Positions 41,827 to 50,890 of a stretch of 64,000 nt of DNA are shown one piece after another (the first letter of the stretch is position 1; each line of letters begins with the position of its first letter). Position numbers and translations under genes: made by a program. Source of the stretch: an archaeon (GTDB lineage Archaea > Thermoproteota > Nitrososphaeria > Nitrososphaerales > Gagatemarchaeaceae); NCBI GenBank assembly GCA_016432545.1, contig CP066694.1, positions 1,116,001 through 1,180,000 of the forward strand, written 5' to 3'. Below the pieces are notes generated by a model that had not been told where the DNA came from, ran no database searches, and worked only from the letters and a program-made list of their open reading frames with translations.

Positions 41827-42117
41827 TCAGCTCGAGGCTTGTCCACTAGATTCGGAGGCTGGTGCGCTTTCTACGACTTGTCCAGATGCGAATCGCTCGG
41901 ATACCTGCGTGACCTTTATCCTCACATTCTGGCCGACCTTAGTGCCAGGGACAAAGACGATAAATCCGTCGACCTTGGCAATTCCCTCTCCACGCCTGCT
42001 GGTGTCGGAGATACTCACGTTGTATTCCTTACCGACCTCAACCGGCTTGTTGAATGACCCGGAGCCTCTTCCGAAGCCTCCCCGGTTGCCATATCCTCCT
42101 CGTTGACCGAAACTCAA
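41827..42117 (-). CDS. TRAM-domain RNA-binding protein
   Basis: 96 residues from TTG 42117. An arginine/glycine tail (FGQRGGYGNRGGFGRGSG) precedes a single TRAM domain: VGKEYNVSISDTSRRGEGIA with KVDGFIVFVPGTKVGQNVRI. Archaeal single-TRAM proteins act as RNA chaperones comparable to bacterial cold-shock proteins. A TATA-like TTAATAAC lies about 60 nt upstream. Confidence 0.9.
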   Translation of the reverse strand: MSFGQRGGYGNRGGFGRGSGSFNKPVEVGKEYNVSISDTSRRGEGIAKVDGFIVFVPGTKVGQNVRIKVTQVSERFASGQVVESAPASESSGQASS

Positions 42118-42261
42118 TTTACTTCACACATCCTACCGTTATTCCGTCCGATAACTAGAAGCCCCGTGAGCGGGTTATTAAGTGAGACTGACCCTTCCGG
42201 CCATCCTGAGCTTCATTCCGCAACTCGCCTTCGTTGATTGACTACAGATTCAGCCGTGCAG

Positions 42262-42429
42262 CTACTGGGTGTACCTGAAGCCCAGACCGGAGGAGTCCAT
42301 GTTCCTCACACAGCTCGCGCACCTGAGACCTCTGGGGGTCCTGTACAGGTGCCCCACGATGCCGCACTTCGGACAGGCCTGCGGGAGCTTTGAAGGAAGC
42401 TTCTGCGACTGCTGGACCGCCACTCTCAT
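42262..42429 (-). CDS. 55-residue zinc-ribbon protein
   Basis: ATG 42429 to TAG 42262-42264. Two cysteine pairs, QACPKCGIVGHLYR and RCASCVRNMDSSG, are spaced as a zinc ribbon. The remaining sequence is basic. The opposite-strand open frame at 42269-42565 has no such signature and is treated as a shadow. Function unknown. The 140 bp between it and the TRAM gene hold that gene's promoter. Confidence 0.6.
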   Translation of the reverse strand: MRVAVQQSQKLPSKLPQACPKCGIVGHLYRTPRGLRCASCVRNMDSSGLGFRYTQ

Positions 42430-42648
42430 TTGGCTAGCGCCTTCTAGATCGTCTTCGGAGCGAGTCTTGAACGTTCAACTGTGTGCAGACCGGGCAGGCC
42501 AACTGGGAGGAGCTGTCGAGCGGCTGGAGCCTGATTCGATGAGTCACGCACAGCTCTGGCTGTAGCTGATTCACGGTCCACACCGCTTTGCGTGCCTATT
42601 AAACAAGGGTAGCAACTCTATTAGCGGGGTTTCCTCGTCGTCGTCGCA

Positions 42649-43056
42649 GTGGACCCCACAAAAGAGGCGCGAGACGCGAAGCTGAAGGAGATTTTCGCCG
42701 CATTCAACGTCGCATGGGTGAAGTACTGGGATTCCTACGTCAAGCTTCAGGATGAGCTCTATGAGACGCTCCGGGCAGGAAGGGAGGTCTCCTGGCTCGC
42801 CGCGACCGATGAAAGGAAGATGAGCGAGATCAACCAGGTCCAGCGCGAGCTCTTCTCGGAAATGCCGCGGAGGCTCGACTATTCTCCCCTCGGACAGGTC
42901 ACGCGCGACCTCGACAGTGCGCCGAACAAGATCTCCGACCTCGAAGCTCAACTCCTCCTGGCTGAGGAGGGGTGCAAGCAGCTCGAGACTGCGATAGCAC
43001 TGATGAAGGAGAAGGTCGACGCGATGAAGGAAGCCCTGAAAGACGCCGGTCCCTAG
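42649..43056 (+). CDS. Coiled-coil hypothetical protein
   Basis: 135 residues from GTG 42649. Almost entirely helical and charged, with heptad-like segments KYWDSYVKLQDELYETLRAG and LAEEGCKQLETAIALMKEKV. No catalytic motif. A TATA-like CTATTAG lies about 30 nt upstream. Family not recognised; the antisense frame 42571-43086 is a shadow. Confidence 0.65.
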   Translation: MDPTKEARDAKLKEIFAAFNVAWVKYWDSYVKLQDELYETLRAGREVSWLAATDERKMSEINQVQRELFSEMPRRLDYSPLGQVTRDLDSAPNKISDLEAQLLLAEEGCKQLETAIALMKEKVDAMKEALKDAGP

Positions 43057-43142
43057 TGAAGTGTGGAAGGACCGAAGTCCGGTCACTCCTGCCTTAGCAG
43101 GTAGCGCCGGGTTAATATTGGGGCAGCCGCGGATGCGGATTC

Positions 43143-43340
43143 ATGGGCAAATTCGCAGATGAGTTGGGCCACCTAAAGTCACACGTGCCATACCCTGCCT
43201 CTAAGGCGCAAGTCGTCGCAGCGTGCAACAACAACGTGCATGCAGACAGGGATGACGCCGACTGGATGTCAAAGGCCCTTCCTGAAGGAACGTACAAGAA
43301 CGCGAACGAAGTTCTTGGCGCGCTCCTGACCAAACTCTAG
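43143..43340 (+). CDS. Small DUF2795-like protein
   Basis: 65 residues from ATG 43143. The sequence HLKSHVPYPASKAQVVAACN followed by DADWMSKALPEGTYKNANEV resembles DUF2795 proteins, small helical domains with a conserved YPASKxxLV-type core and unknown function. A TATA-like GTTAATATT lies about 30 nt upstream. Confidence 0.7.
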   Translation: MGKFADELGHLKSHVPYPASKAQVVAACNNNVHADRDDADWMSKALPEGTYKNANEVLGALLTKL

Positions 43341-43417
43341 AGTCCGCGCTCCAAGCGAGCTGCGGCACTCTCCCCTTTTGTCCAGTTCCCAGAAATCAGG
43401 TTCTTCCTTGCTCAGGC

Positions 43418-43885
43418 CTACTGCAGGGCCTTCTTGACCGCTTCAAAGTCGGGGAGGGTCCCCGGATTGGGCGCGACCCACTTGAAGAGGACCTTGGCCG
43501 CATCATCCACGATGAATATCGCCCTGTTCGCGCACACGTAACCCTGGACTCCGGCTAGGTTGTTCCATACGACTCCATAGTTCTGGATCGTCTCCTTCTT
43601 GAAGTCGGAGAGCAGGGGGAAAGTCAGGCTGTACTTCTCTGCGAAGGCCTTGTTGGAGAAGGGCGCATCGACCGATATCCCGACGACGTTGCCGTGGAGG
43701 CCCTCGAGGTCCCCGTACATGTCCCTGAAGGTGCACATCTCCTTGTCGCAGACTCCCGTGAAGGCTCCAGGGAAGAAAGCGAGGATCGTCCTCCTGTCCT
43801 TGGCAAGGAACTCCGACATCTGCCGCAGCTTGCGGTCGTGGTCGTAGAGCGTAAAGTCCGGTGCCTTGTCTCCCACTTCAGGCAT
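43418..43885 (-). CDS. Peroxiredoxin (AhpC/TSA superfamily)
   Basis: Reduces peroxides with a thiol. 155 residues: GDKAPDFTLYDHDRKLRQMS, then the active site LAFFPGAFTGVCDKEMCTFR, with peroxidatic Cys in TGVC and a second Cys five residues on, as in PrxQ/BCP types. VVGISVDAPFSNKAFAEKYS follows. Cytoplasmic. The 5' end is near the ABC-transporter operon, on the same strand. Confidence 0.94.
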   Translation of the reverse strand: MPEVGDKAPDFTLYDHDRKLRQMSEFLAKDRRTILAFFPGAFTGVCDKEMCTFRDMYGDLEGLHGNVVGISVDAPFSNKAFAEKYSLTFPLLSDFKKETIQNYGVVWNNLAGVQGYVCANRAIFIVDDAAKVLFKWVAPNPGTLPDFEAVKKALQ

Positions 43886-43919
43886 TTCGAGCGACCGCGA
43901 CGAGGCTCCCGTTTAAGCG

Positions 43920-44612
43920 CTACGGGAGGAGCTTCTCTCTGCGGACCACCCTTCCGAGGGAGAGGAGGAAGCCGACAGCGAGCACGAGGAGCGTCAGAGC
44001 CACTCCGACCTCCAGGTACACCGCCGCCGTCCTGAGGAGAGAAACCAGGAAGATCTCCGGCATGATGAAGAAGACACCCACCGTAATCCCCAGTGGCGAG
44101 TTCATGCCCGTCGGCCTCCTCTGCATGGAGCTGAACGTCGTCATCAGGACCGTGACCAGAGCCACGTCAGAGACTCCGGTCGCAAGAGCCAGGCCCGACC
44201 CAAAGAGCGTTCCCCAGAGCCCGCTCGACATGAAAGCCGTGTGAATTAATAGGACCGGGACCAGCGCGACCAGGGACAGCGCCACGCTAGCCTTCAGGTA
44301 GCCCAGGAAGATCTCCCTCTGGTCCATCCCGACCGCGAGCAGGTACTCGAGGACCCCCGAATTCTTGTCGTTTACGAAGAGCAGGTAGACCGGTGTCGTG
44401 ATCACCAATCCAATCAGGGCAGCCAGGGGGACCACGATGCCGCTGAGGATGCCACCGACAGGCACCAGGTTTCCGTTAGGTCCCACCACGTTGCCGGCGG
44501 CGGCGCCGACGTTGAGCCCCACGCTGAGGAAGATTCCCATGACGAGGCTCAGGACGACGTAGCCGAGGCCCATCCGCGCGCTCCGCCTGAAGACCTGCCT
44601 CCAGATCTCCAT
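43920..44612 (-). CDS. ABC-2 exporter permease
   Basis: 230 residues, six hydrophobic segments such as GYVVLSLVMGIFLSVGLNVG and LVALVPVLLIHTAFMSSGLW. The layout of NDKNSGVLEYLLAVGMDQRE between helices 2 and 3 is typical of ABC-2 permeases, where a charged coupling helix contacts the ATPase. Its start shares the last base of the upstream ATPase stop, so it is coupled to the ATPase at 44612. Confidence 0.85.
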   Translation of the reverse strand: MEIWRQVFRRSARMGLGYVVLSLVMGIFLSVGLNVGAAAGNVVGPNGNLVPVGGILSGIVVPLAALIGLVITTPVYLLFVNDKNSGVLEYLLAVGMDQREIFLGYLKASVALSLVALVPVLLIHTAFMSSGLWGTLFGSGLALATGVSDVALVTVLMTTFSSMQRRPTGMNSPLGITVGVFFIMPEIFLVSLLRTAAVYLEVGVALTLLVLAVGFLLSLGRVVRREKLLP

Positions 44613-45460
44613 CAGCTGAGTCCTCCGGTGAAGAGGTCCTCAAGCGGGTTTCCCATCTCCTTGACTTCGTAGACCGATATCCCGGCCTCGACTACTCTCT
44701 TGACGATCTCCCCGACCTCCTGAGGTCCCGTGACCATGACTACAAAGTACTCCTTCTCCTTCCGCCCGTTGGCTATGACCCCTCCCAGGTCGGCCGAGGC
44801 CCTGATCCCGACATGGTATCCTTTCGACCTCAGCTCGTCCTTCCTCCCGAAGAAAGCCACCGCCCCTTCCTTGATCAGAACGATATACTCCCCGATCTCC
44901 TGCGCCTCGTAGAGGTTGTGCGATGAGTAGAGGACGAACCTCTCCTTGCTCAGCTCGAGGAGCAGGTCCCTGACCTCCTTTGCCACAACCGGGTCCAGGG
45001 ACGAGGTAGGCTCGTCCAGCAGGTACAGCTTCCTCTCTCGCAGGAAGAGCTTGGCGATCGAGGCCCTCTTCTTCTGCCCCTGGCTCAGATCCCCGACCTT
45101 CTTCATCGCTATGTCCCTCAGCCCGATTCGGTCCATGGCCTCCTGGGCCTTGCCCTCCTCGATCTTCCCATAGAACCCCAGCGCACCTGCCACTGTCATC
45201 TCCTCCGGCAGAGCATGAAGGTGCGAAAGGTACCCGATCTCGTGCCTGAGCTTGTTGTCTGCGTAGAGGTCGTTCCCGCCCAGCCTGACTTCACCAGAGA
45301 ACGGCCGGAGGACTCCCGCCACTGTCCTGAAGAGTGTCGTCTTCCCCACTCCGTTCGGGCCCAGGACCACGTACACCGCCGGCTTCGAGATCTCAAGGTC
45401 GACCGAGTGAAGGATCTCGGTCTTCCCGTACCCCGAGCTCACCTTCGAGAGCTCCAGCAA
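44612..45460 (-). CDS. ABC transporter ATP-binding protein
   Basis: 282 residues. Walker A VLGPNGVGKTTLFRTVAG, Q-loop region YLSHLHALPEEMT, signature LSQGQKKRASIAKLFL, Walker B KLYLLDEPTSSLDPV, and H-switch YSSHNLYEAQEI. The C-terminal 80 residues are the extension seen in exporter ATPases (CcmA/DrrA/Nat type). It energises the adjoining ABC-2 permeases; substrate unknown. Confidence 0.93.
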   Translation of the reverse strand: MLELSKVSSGYGKTEILHSVDLEISKPAVYVVLGPNGVGKTTLFRTVAGVLRPFSGEVRLGGNDLYADNKLRHEIGYLSHLHALPEEMTVAGALGFYGKIEEGKAQEAMDRIGLRDIAMKKVGDLSQGQKKRASIAKLFLRERKLYLLDEPTSSLDPVVAKEVRDLLLELSKERFVLYSSHNLYEAQEIGEYIVLIKEGAVAFFGRKDELRSKGYHVGIRASADLGGVIANGRKEKEYFVVMVTGPQEVGEIVKRVVEAGISVYEVKEMGNPLEDLFTGGLS

Positions 45461-45461
45461 G

Positions 45462-46223
45462 CTAGCCCTCTCTCCACCGGGCCTTGAACAGCGCCACCAG
45501 CAGGAATGCGACTGTGAATCCGAGGAGCGTGACCCAGCTCACCAAGACCGAGGAGCCAGCGACATTGAGGCCGACCGCGTCCTGGACGAGGATCGAGGAG
45601 TGGGTCGTCGGGACCAGCTCCGCAATCCACCTGAACCCTTCAGGTATGACCGTAAGGGGGTAGAAGACCGGAGGGAGGACCGACAGCAGTATCGAGATGA
45701 ACGAGACCGTGAGGAACGCGGTCCTCGTGTTCAGCAGGTAGGTCGACAGGAAGAACCCTATCGAGCTAGTGGTGACCCAGGTCATGATGATCACCGCAAG
45801 GATCTCTAAGATCGCGACCGCGCTGACGCTCGAACTCAGGACGACCACCGTCAGGAGAATCGCCACCGCCGGCGCCGCGAAGACCAGCTCAGCCAGCGCC
45901 ACTGCGAACATGTAGACCGCCGGGGTCACGGGCGACGCGACAACGATCGACTGGAACTTGTGCTCGATCTTCAGGTTGGTCAGGTCCGCCCCGAGGAAGA
46001 GTCCCTGCTGGGAGACCGACATCGTGATCGCTCCAGCCACCCCGAACTTGAACGCCGAAGGGTTCCCCGTCACGTACAGGATGAAGAGGATGGTGAAGGG
46101 CGTCGCGAACACGAACGGAAGGAGCGTCGGTATCCTGAACATCGGCACGATTCCGAGGTAGTAGCACAGCGCTCCGATCGTCCGAAGCCTGCTCCAGACC
46201 CGCTGCATGAGGCTCTCGCTCAT
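45462..46223 (-). CDS. ABC-2 exporter permease
   Basis: 253 residues, six transmembrane segments; LPFVFATPFTILFILYVTGN and FLTVSFISILLSVLPPVFYP are examples. KFQSIVVASPVTPAVYMFAVA is the typical intracellular coupling region of ABC-2 permeases. The ATG region overlaps the stop of the ATPase at 46220 (ATGA). One nt separates it from the ATPase at 44612, so all four ABC genes form one transcript. Confidence 0.85.
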   Translation of the reverse strand: MSESLMQRVWSRLRTIGALCYYLGIVPMFRIPTLLPFVFATPFTILFILYVTGNPSAFKFGVAGAITMSVSQQGLFLGADLTNLKIEHKFQSIVVASPVTPAVYMFAVALAELVFAAPAVAILLTVVVLSSSVSAVAILEILAVIIMTWVTTSSIGFFLSTYLLNTRTAFLTVSFISILLSVLPPVFYPLTVIPEGFRWIAELVPTTHSSILVQDAVGLNVAGSSVLVSWVTLLGFTVAFLLVALFKARWREG

Positions 46224-47191
46224 CTCACTATCCCTCCTCCGCCCTGGCCTACCCCTCCCGCCTTCTTCTCGACCGTGTCCTCCTCGATGCTCGTCCCCAC
46301 GATGTCCACGAAGACGTCGTCCAGCGTCACCGGCGCTATGGTCACAGCCACCTTCCGCTTGAGCGCCTCTCTGCTGATCTCTTCGGCCACGGCCTGGTCC
46401 ACGAAGAGTCGTAGCAGGTTGCCTGCCTCGATGACCCTCCCGTACGACCCGAGCTCTGACTCTGCGAACCCGCCAGCGACGTCGATCCTCACCTTCCCTT
46501 TCAGATGCCCCGCCCTTACGTCAGAGGGCCTCCCCTGGACGAGGACCTTTCCCTTCTCGATTATCACCAGCTCGTCAGACAGCGCCTCTGCCTCGTCCAT
46601 GTAGTGGGTGGTTAGCACGACCGACCTTCCCTCCTCTTCCTTGAGCCTGATCAGCTCACTCCAGACCTTCCTCCTCCCGAGAGGGTCAAGGCCTATCGTC
46701 GGCTCGTCGAGGAAGAGCAGCTCAGCGTCGCAGGCCATCGTCATCGCGACCATGATCCTCTGCCTCATCCCGCCCGAGAGATCCTCCGAGTGGACCTTCT
46801 CCACCTCCTTCAGCTCGACCGCCTCGATGACCTCCTTCGCCTTCTTGGAGGCCTTCTCCCTGCTCTGCCCCCTCATCATCAGCGCCAGCAGGACGTGGTC
46901 GTAGGCGTTGAGCGTCCACAGGGGCTTCGCCTCCTGCGGCGAGATCGCGATCCTCGACCGGACCTGGCGCGGGTGCTTTAGCGCGTCCACCCCGAAGACG
47001 CTCACCGAGCCTGAGGTCGGCATGAGCTGGGTGCTCGCTATCCGAAGGAACGTCGTCTTCCCAGCCCCGTTCCTGCCCAGTAAGGTGAAGATCTTCTTCT
47101 CGGGAATCTTCAGCTCCAGGCCGTCTAGGGCCGGCCCCTTCGCTTTGTCGTAGACCTTGACCAGGCCTTGCGCTTCGATGATCGAAGACAT
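46220..47191 (-). CDS. ABC transporter ATP-binding protein (DrrA/CcmA type)
   Basis: 323 residues. Walker A TLLGRNGAGKTTFLRIAS, signature EDLSGGMRQRIMVAMTMACD, Walker B ELLFLDEPTIGLDPLGRR and H-switch VVLTTHYMDEAEALSD. The C-terminus has the domain found in drug-export ATPases and ends in a Gly-rich GGVGQGGGGIVR. First gene of the operon; ATG 47191 is divergent from the E1-like gene 92 nt away. Confidence 0.93.
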   Translation of the reverse strand: MSSIIEAQGLVKVYDKAKGPALDGLELKIPEKKIFTLLGRNGAGKTTFLRIASTQLMPTSGSVSVFGVDALKHPRQVRSRIAISPQEAKPLWTLNAYDHVLLALMMRGQSREKASKKAKEVIEAVELKEVEKVHSEDLSGGMRQRIMVAMTMACDAELLFLDEPTIGLDPLGRRKVWSELIRLKEEEGRSVVLTTHYMDEAEALSDELVIIEKGKVLVQGRPSDVRAGHLKGKVRIDVAGGFAESELGSYGRVIEAGNLLRLFVDQAVAEEISREALKRKVAVTIAPVTLDDVFVDIVGTSIEEDTVEKKAGGVGQGGGGIVR

Positions 47192-47283
47192 TGAACTCGG
47201 GCACTCCGCCCCCCCGCGCGTTATTTAGAGGGAAAGCACGGCGCACTACGCTTAAGCGAGGGCCTTCCACCGCGCTCTGAAGA

Positions 47284-48432
47284 ATGTCGTCCGACCCTGC
47301 TGCCCTCTCCCCCGCCGAGGGGCAGCGCTACAGCAGGCACCTCGTCCTCCCCGAGGTCGGCAGGGACGGACAGAGGAAGCTCAAGGTCTCTTCTGCGCTC
47401 GTGGTCGGGGTCGGAGGCCTGGGGTCTCCCGCGGCGGTGTACCTGGCATCCGCCGGAGTGGGAAGGATTGGACTAGTGGACGACGACGTCGTATCCCTGC
47501 CCAACCTCCAGAGGCAGTTCCTCTTCAGCGAGGCCGACGTAGGAAGGAAGAAGGTCGAAGCGGCGGCGAAGCGCCTCGCCCTGACCAACCCCTACGTCAA
47601 GGTCGAGCCTCACGACATCCACCTGAATTCCGACAACGCCCTCGAGGTCATCAAGAAGTACGACCTTGTCATCGACGCCACTGACAACCTTCCCAGCCGC
47701 TACCTGGTCAACGACGCCTGCGTCCTTCTTGGGAAGCCGGACGTCTACGCGAGCGTCCTAGGCTTCGACGGGCAGGCCTCGGTCTTCTGGGCTCCGCAGG
47801 GGCCCTGCTACAGGTGCCTCTTCCCCAGGCCTCCGCCACCAGGCGAGGTGAAGTCCTGCGAAGACGCCGGTGTCCTCGGGATGCTGCCAGGTGTGATGGG
47901 GAGCCTACAGGCGGTCCAGGCCATCCAGTTGCTCCTGGGCAAGGGCTCGCCCCTGGTCGGCAGGCTCCTCGTCTTCAACGGCCTCGAGACCAGCTTCGAC
48001 GAAGTCAGGACAAAGAAGGGCCCTGCGTGCCCGGTCTGTGGCCCCAGCCCCTCGATCACCAAACTGATCGACTACGAGGAGTTCTGCGGCACCAAGGCCA
48101 AGGCCGCCCCGGTCGAGTTCAACATCTCCCCGAAGGAGCTCAAGGCTGTCCTTGACGGGGGCAGGCAGTTGGTCCTGGTGGACGTCCGCGAGCCCTTCGA
48201 ATATGACATCTGCCACATCGAGGGCTCGACCCTTGTGCCCCTGGGGCAGCTCGTCAAGAGGAAGGGCGAGCTCGACTCCAACAAAGAGACAGTCGTCTAC
48301 TGCCACGTCGGGGTAAGGAGCACGCAGGCGGTCGGCTTCCTGAGAAGGGAGGGCTTCAAGAACGTCCGGAACCTCTCAGGCGGGATCGACGCGTGGTCCA
48401 CCCAGGTAGACCCCAAGACTCCCAGATACTGA
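47284..48432 (+). CDS. moeB: E1-like adenylyltransferase with rhodanese domain (MoeB/ThiF type)
   Basis: 382 residues. The N-terminal E1 domain has ALVVGVGGLGSPAAVYLASA, the nucleotide-binding motif, RIGLVDDDVVSLPNLQRQFL and DLVIDATDNLPSRYLVND. Two zinc pairs are CYRCLF and CPVCGPS. The C-terminal rhodanese domain, from about residue 280, ends in VVYCHVGVRSTQAVGFL, with the sulfur-carrying Cys. It activates a ubiquitin-like sulfur carrier for molybdopterin, thiamin or tRNA thiolation. No carrier gene is nearby. Confidence 0.9.
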   Translation: MSSDPAALSPAEGQRYSRHLVLPEVGRDGQRKLKVSSALVVGVGGLGSPAAVYLASAGVGRIGLVDDDVVSLPNLQRQFLFSEADVGRKKVEAAAKRLALTNPYVKVEPHDIHLNSDNALEVIKKYDLVIDATDNLPSRYLVNDACVLLGKPDVYASVLGFDGQASVFWAPQGPCYRCLFPRPPPPGEVKSCEDAGVLGMLPGVMGSLQAVQAIQLLLGKGSPLVGRLLVFNGLETSFDEVRTKKGPACPVCGPSPSITKLIDYEEFCGTKAKAAPVEFNISPKELKAVLDGGRQLVLVDVREPFEYDICHIEGSTLVPLGQLVKRKGELDSNKETVVYCHVGVRSTQAVGFLRREGFKNVRNLSGGIDAWSTQVDPKTPRY

Positions 48433-48469
48433 CGCCTACCAATCTTTTAACCCAAGGCAGTTCTGAGTC

Positions 48470-50407
48470 GTGCGTACCTTGAGCGAACTCAGACGGCTGG
48501 CCGCCATAATGTTCACGGACATGGTGGGCTATACGGCGCTTGGGCAGAAGAACGAATCGCTCTCACTCGCCCTCGCCGAAGAACAGAGGAAGTTGATCAG
48601 ACCGGTCCTCGCCAAGCACAGGGGAAGAGAGGTGAAGACCATGGGGGACGCTTTCCTGGTAGAGTTCTCTAGTGCTCTCGACGCCGTAAGGTGCGCCTAT
48701 GACATCCAGCGAACAACCAGAGAATTCAACTTCTCAATGCCTGAAGACCGAAGAGTTCACCTGCGGGTGGGCATCCACCTTGGTGACGTGGTAGAGTCGG
48801 CGGGCGACATTTCGGGCGACGCGGTGAACATAGCGTCGAGACTCCAACCGCTGGCGGATGATGGCGGCGTCTGCCTGAGTCAACAGGTCTACGACCATGT
48901 CCAAAACAAGTTCGACCTCCCTTTGTCGAGCATCGGGAGCAAAGCGCTGAAAAACGTCACAGTCCCCCTGATGGTATACAAGATCGTTATGCCGTGGGAG
49001 AGAGAAGTAGACGACCGAGCCCCGACGTTGAATACGAGCAGAATCGCCGTACTCCCGTTCGCAAACATGAGTCCTGACCCCGATGATTGGTACTTTGCCG
49101 ACGGCATCACTGAGGAGATCATCTCGACACTTTCGGGCGTGAAGGGGCTGAGCGTCATTTCCCGTACTTCGGTGATGGGTTACAAGGGAACTACCAAGAA
49201 ATTGCGGGAGATCGGGCTGGAACTGGAGGCCGGGTCGGTTCTAGAAGGCAGCTTCAGGAAGGCCGGGAACAAGATCAGGATAACCACGCAGCTAATCAAT
49301 ACGACCGACGACAAGCATCTTTGGGCGCAAAGGTACGACCGCGAACTTGACGATGTGTTCAGGGTTCAGACTGACATCGCAACCCAGGTCGCCGACGCTC
49401 TGAGAATCAGGATCCTCCCTGATGAGAAAGAGAGAATTGAGAGGGCCCTCACGAAGAGCACCGAAGCATTCTCCCTCTATCTGAAGGGAAGGTACTACTG
49501 GAACGAGAGGACGGAGGAGGGCACGAAGATGGCGATGCAATGTTTTGACGAAGCCGCAAGGCTTGACCCTGCCCTCGCGATGGCGTATACTGGAATCTCT
49601 GACTGCTACAACATCCTTTCGGACTACGGATGGATGGCCCCCTCCAAGGCTCGACCACTGGCGAGGGCCAATGCCCTCAAGGCCCTCGAGCTGGATGAAT
49701 CGCTGGCAGAAGCCCACGCGTCACTCGCTTTGAGCTCGGAGGACCTCACTTCGGGCGAGAGAGAGCTCAAAAGTGCGATTGGACTCAAGCCAAACTATGC
49801 GCCTGCACACCACTGGTACGCCCTAATGCTTTCCTCGCTCCGGCGGTACGAAGAGGCCTACGAGAAGGAAAGACGGGCGCTCGAACTCGACCCTCACTCC
49901 CGAGTCTATCAAATGGGAGTTGCACGAGGTCTCACGTATCTCGGCAAATTCGAAGAAGGGATCAGACAATACGAGCGGGTAATTGAAGAACACCCAGAGT
50001 TTGCGGCGGCCCGAGGTGAGTTTGCAGCGGCTCTAGCGTATCAGTCAAGATTTGAGAGAGCGATAGAAGAAGGAAGGAAGGCGGCTGAGATGGATAGAGG
50101 GTCATCGGGTTGGCTGCTGAACCTGGCTTGGATTTACGCAGTCGCGGGACAGACTGAGGATGCCGAGAAAACAGTGGAAAAGGTTCTTTCGGCAGGAGAC
50201 AGAATTTTCTTTTCCTCGACCTTAGTAGCGATGGCAAAGCTGGCCATGGGGCAGAAGCAGGACGGATACAGATGGCTCGAGAGAGCCTACGCAGAACATG
50301 ACCCGTATCTATTTTACTTCAGCGGTTTTCCCTGGTGTAATGAATACAGGTCGGATCCAAGGTGGACAGAGATAGCGCGAAAGTTGGGCCTCCCGACTGA
50401 TACCTAA
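48470..50407 (+). CDS. Class III nucleotide cyclase with TolB-like and TPR regions
   Basis: 645 residues. The N-terminal cyclase has LAAIMFTDMVGYTALGQ (metal Asp), VKTMGDAFLVEFSSAL (Lys and second Asp) and GDISGDAVNIASRLQ (transition-state Asn and Arg), so it is probably catalytically competent. Residues 185-310 form the TolB-N-like region, IAVLPFANMSPDPDDWYFAD with EIISTLSGVKGLSVISRTS. The rest is TPR repeats (DPALAMAYTGISDCYNIL and similar). This architecture is common in bacteria and unusual in archaea. AT-richer codons than the second copy suggest a separate origin. Confidence 0.9.
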   Translation: MRTLSELRRLAAIMFTDMVGYTALGQKNESLSLALAEEQRKLIRPVLAKHRGREVKTMGDAFLVEFSSALDAVRCAYDIQRTTREFNFSMPEDRRVHLRVGIHLGDVVESAGDISGDAVNIASRLQPLADDGGVCLSQQVYDHVQNKFDLPLSSIGSKALKNVTVPLMVYKIVMPWEREVDDRAPTLNTSRIAVLPFANMSPDPDDWYFADGITEEIISTLSGVKGLSVISRTSVMGYKGTTKKLREIGLELEAGSVLEGSFRKAGNKIRITTQLINTTDDKHLWAQRYDRELDDVFRVQTDIATQVADALRIRILPDEKERIERALTKSTEAFSLYLKGRYYWNERTEEGTKMAMQCFDEAARLDPALAMAYTGISDCYNILSDYGWMAPSKARPLARANALKALELDESLAEAHASLALSSEDLTSGERELKSAIGLKPNYAPAHHWYALMLSSLRRYEEAYEKERRALELDPHSRVYQMGVARGLTYLGKFEEGIRQYERVIEEHPEFAAARGEFAAALAYQSRFERAIEEGRKAAEMDRGSSGWLLNLAWIYAVAGQTEDAEKTVEKVLSAGDRIFFSSTLVAMAKLAMGQKQDGYRWLERAYAEHDPYLFYFSGFPWCNEYRSDPRWTEIARKLGLPTDT

Positions 50408-50890
50408 GGGAACGCCAGACAAGCCACGCTAACTCTCTCATTCCTGCAGTCGCCAGGGGTTCGACGGAGCCAATTCCTGCGATCGCCGAGACTAACTCAA
50501 GTTTGGCATGATTTCTGTGAGGAACGTGGATCTGAGCCAACCTAGGGGTAGTCCATAGCCTGACCTTTGAGTCGGGGTGTCCGACCCGCGGCATCGATTC
50601 CTCCGATGGGCTCGAAAATCGGATCCCCTGAATTTGAGCATGCACAGATTGACTCAAATCCTCAGTGAGTGCCGTGGGTAATCGCGCTGGAGTGCGCACC
50701 AAATGAAGGTAAAGAGTCACACGTGATGAGCGGCCGCCAGGACTACCACCCAGCGAGATGAGTGGAACCGGCCTCTGCTCCACGGGTTCCTGGCGAACTG
50801 ACCATCAAAAGTTCCTGTCCGACCAGTCAAGGGACACGAACGATTGCATAACGGCTTTAACTTCTGAGAGACGTCATCTGGCGCCTGGAG
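50408..50890. other. 483-bp gap between the two cyclase genes
   Basis: Unusually long for this genome. It contains a small hairpin GTCGG-GGTGT-CCGAC near 50573-50587. A minus-strand frame (50319-50783) is open for 154 codons but begins inside the gap and ends inside the first cyclase; parts such as LVSAIAGIGSVEPLATAGM look protein-like, but nothing is recognised. AACGGCTTTAAC near 50850-50861 is the likely promoter of the next gene. It may hold a decayed gene. Confidence 0.3.

Noticed and set aside
42269-42565. Plus-strand frame of 98 codons
   Set aside because: The minus strand here encodes a small protein with two zinc-ribbon cysteine pairs; the plus-strand frame has no recognisable features.
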